Origin: Planctomycetota bacterium
Lineage (GTDB): Bacteria; Planctomycetota; UBA1135; UBA2386
Length of the DNA: 7,850 nt
Direction of reading: 5' to 3'
NCBI GenBank assembly: GCA_947455805.1
Contig: CANGSN010000125.1
Coordinates: 1 to 7,850 of the forward strand
The translations under genes and the position numbers were made by a program. Below, in pieces: positions 6,546 through 7,850 of this stretch (within the stretch, counting starts at the first letter, position 1; each line of letters starts with the position of its first letter). The notes under the pieces were generated by a model. That model worked only from the letters and a program-made list of their open reading frames with translations, did no database searches and had not been told where the DNA came from.

Positions 6546-6576
6546 CGCCGTCATTTTACGGCGTAAAATGACGGCG
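6546..6576. promoter_or_regulatory. Perfect 31-bp palindrome upstream of the DUF4143 ATPase; probable operator
   Basis: The left arm CGCCGTCATTTTACG (6546-6560) and the right arm at 6562-6576 are exact reverse complements around a single central base (6561). The centre is A/T-rich in an otherwise very G+C-rich window. It ends two bases before the ATPase start codon and contains a -10-like TAAAAT on each strand. The symmetry and position suggest an operator for a dimeric regulator, or a hairpin at the mRNA 5' end that would hide the initiation site. It could also be the recognition end of a mobile unit. I found no second copy in the window. Confidence 0.8.
6553..6558 (-). promoter_or_regulatory. 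Putative -10 element for the ATPase gene; possible leaderless transcript
   Basis: Read on the minus strand this is TAAAAT, one mismatch from TATAAT, with nine bases between it and the ATPase ATG. A transcript starting about seven bases downstream would begin at or next to the start codon, fitting the lack of a Shine-Dalgarno. No clear -35 was recognised. The element lies inside the palindrome, so anything bound there would block transcription. The mirror copy TAAAAT at 6564-6569 on the plus strand points towards the ATP-grasp gene and could serve it equally. Confidence 0.4.
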
Positions 6577-6606
6577 AGCAATCACTCCGCCGCGGTCGAC
6601 GCAGCG

Positions 6607-6630
6607 GCGGCGCCCGACCGATGGCGCCGC
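6607..6630 (+). other. GC-rich stem-loop in the intergenic region before the ATP-grasp gene
   Basis: GCGGCGCC (6607-6614) and GGCGCCGC (6623-6630) form an 8-bp perfect stem with an 8-base loop. It would lie in the leader of the ATP-grasp mRNA if transcription starts near the palindrome. In such G+C-rich sequence this may be chance. A weak -10-like CATAGT at 6661-6666 lies 17 bases before the ATG at 6684. Nothing else is recognisable in 6577-6683. Confidence 0.3.
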
Positions 6631-6683
6631 GTGCGGCTGGCTCCGGAACCGCCGCGCCGGCATAGTGCGCCGCCCACCCGACC

Positions 6684-7850
6684 ATGCCTTCCGCCACCCG
6701 CCACATCGGACTCTCGCTGGGCGCCGACATCTGTTGGCCGCTCGCCTTCGAACAGATCCTCGCCGACGCCAAGCTCGACCTGAAGATCGGCAAGGACGCC
6801 ATCCGGTTCGCGTGCGAGCGCGTCACGCTCGAGCCGTTCATGCTGCAGCCCGGCTGCAAGTACGACGTCGTCGTCGACCGCCTGACCCACTGGCTGGCGC
6901 TGCAGCGCGAGTGGATCAAGAAGGGCATCCTGATGGACGGGTTGTACGTCTACAACAACCCGTGGTCGGTGCAGAGTTACGAGAAGCACTCGACCTACTG
7001 CGCGATGACGTCGCTCGGCATGCCGATCCCGCCGACGATGATGGTGCCGCAGAAGAACTACGAGCCGAAGCCCGACCTCGACTTCACGCTGCGCAGCTAC
7101 GCGCGCCTGTTCGACCTGGGCAAGCTCGGCGAGCAGATCGGCTACCCGCTGTTCATGAAGCCGTACGACGGCGGCGGCTGGCAGGGTGTCACCAAGATCG
7201 ACGACGAGAAGGCGTTGCGGGACAGCTACGAGAACAGCGAGAAGTGGCTGATGCACGTGCAGCAGGCCGTGGCGGGCTTCGACCTGTTCGTGCGCGCGGT
7301 CGGCATCGGCCCGCAGGTGCGCGTCATGAAGTACGACGCCAGCCAGCCGCTGCACGGCCGCTACACGACGGCGCGCGACTTCTGCAGCAAGGAGGAGGAG
7401 CAGGTGATGGCCGACACGTGCCTCACCATCAACGCCTTCTTCGGCTGGGACTTCAACAGCTGCGAGGCCCTGCGCAAGGACGGCACGTTCTTCCCGATCG
7501 ACTTCGCCAATCCGTGCCCGGACAACCAGGTCAACTCGATCCACTACCACTGGCCGTGGTACGTGACGAGCAACCTGAAGTGGGCGGTGTTCTGCGCGGC
7601 GACGAAGCGCCCGATGCGCAAGACGCTCGACTTCGAGCCGTTCTACGCGATCGCCAAGAAGGACCTGCCGTACCGCGAGAAGCTGCGCGGCTACGCCAGG
7701 ATCGCGCGCGAGCGCCTGCAGGCGGACGAGTTCGCCGAGTTCACGCAGAAGCACTTGAAGCCGCTCGAGGAGACCGCGACGAAGTGGTTCCAGAGCGATC
7801 GCTGCAAGGAGGCGATCACCAAGAAGGTGGCGCACATGTATCCGGCCCAC
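6684..7850 (+). CDS. ATP-grasp ligase, C-terminus beyond the window
   Basis: The frame runs 389 codons from the ATG to the window edge without a stop. I translated it by hand. No signal peptide is present; it is probably cytoplasmic. Residues 1-85 form a pre-ATP-grasp domain (HIGLSLGADICWP near the start). The segment NNPWSVQSYEKHSTY (91-105) then GMPIPPT (112-118) matches the layout before the ATP-grasp fold in RimK- and glutathione-synthetase-like enzymes. YPLFMKPYDGGGWQGV (154-169) supplies ATP-binding Lys159 and the glycine-rich loop. FNSCEAL (257-263) and FFPIDFANPC (269-278) supply likely magnesium ligands Glu261, Asp273 and Asn276. Expected chemistry is ATP-dependent ligation of a carboxylate to an amine or thiol through an acyl-phosphate; the substrate is unknown. 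From memory, relatives have about 420-430 residues, so some 30-45 are missing here. No Shine-Dalgarno is present. Its nearest functional partners in the window are the S51-like hydrolase and the Fes-like esterase. Confidence 0.85.
   Translation, partial: MPSATRHIGLSLGADICWPLAFEQILADAKLDLKIGKDAIRFACERVTLEPFMLQPGCKYDVVVDRLTHWLALQREWIKKGILMDGLYVYNNPWSVQSYEKHSTYCAMTSLGMPIPPTMMVPQKNYEPKPDLDFTLRSYARLFDLGKLGEQIGYPLFMKPYDGGGWQGVTKIDDEKALRDSYENSEKWLMHVQQAVAGFDLFVRAVGIGPQVRVMKYDASQPLHGRYTTARDFCSKEEEQVMADTCLTINAFFGWDFNSCEALRKDGTFFPIDFANPCPDNQVNSIHYHWPWYVTSNLKWAVFCAATKRPMRKTLDFEPFYAIAKKDLPYREKLRGYARIARERLQADEFAEFTQKHLKPLEETATKWFQSDRCKEAITKKVAHMYPAH

Noticed and set aside
6582..7850. Minus-strand open frame (422 codons) to the window edge
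   Set aside because: It is the complement of the ATP-grasp gene, whose plus-strand translation has ATP-binding and metal-binding motifs. The minus frame is Val/Leu/Arg/His-rich without motifs.
1..7850. tRNA, rRNA, CRISPR array, transposase or integrase
   Set aside because: No regularly spaced repeats, RNA-gene-like segments or mobile-element proteins were recognised on reading both strands.

Overview
The window is very G+C-rich chromosomal DNA with strong G/C preference at third codon positions, closely packed genes and almost no Shine-Dalgarno sequences. The first gene encodes a secreted protein whose C-terminal domain (an LGAGC start, internal GC pair, and a QPGG...SNGLKI end) resembles a tail domain found on many exported proteins of marine Planctomycetota. 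Together with the scarce ribosome-binding sites and a laminarinase-type lipoprotein, this suggests a planctomycete or a related high-GC, probably aquatic, Gram-negative bacterium. This placement is inference; no rRNA or marker gene is present.

Layout. (1) 39-1640, minus: a secreted cysteine-rich protein of unknown function, with a strong hairpin over its stop codon. (2) 1641-1769: a divergent intergenic region with a G-run tract. (3) 1770-5361, plus: a probable four-gene operon. It begins with an S51/cyanophycinase-like serine hydrolase with a class I glutamine-amidotransferase-like fold. A Fes-type alpha/beta-hydrolase esterase follows, translationally coupled by a 4-base overlap. Next come a GH16 beta-glucanase lipoprotein and a YkuD-type L,D-transpeptidase lipoprotein. 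(4) 5383-6543, minus: an AAA_14/DUF4143 ATPase, convergent with the operon. (5) 6544-6683: an intergenic region holding a perfect 31-bp palindrome two bases upstream of the ATPase start. (6) 6684 to the window edge, plus: an ATP-grasp ligase missing only its C-terminus here.

How the genes may work together. The S51-like hydrolase, the Fes-like esterase and the ATP-grasp ligase look like parts of one uncharacterised cytoplasmic pathway. The ligase would make an amide or peptide bond and the two hydrolases would cut amide and ester bonds of the product or a precursor. The GH16 and L,D-transpeptidase lipoproteins act in the envelope and may only be co-transcribed. The ATPase gene is the one minus-strand gene inside an otherwise plus-strand block, has more A/T-ending codons and carries its own palindrome, so it looks like an autonomous insertion.

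The two signals most worth following are the palindrome/ATPase unit and the ATP-grasp + esterase + S51-like gene set. No RNA genes, CRISPR array, transposase or prophage genes were seen.
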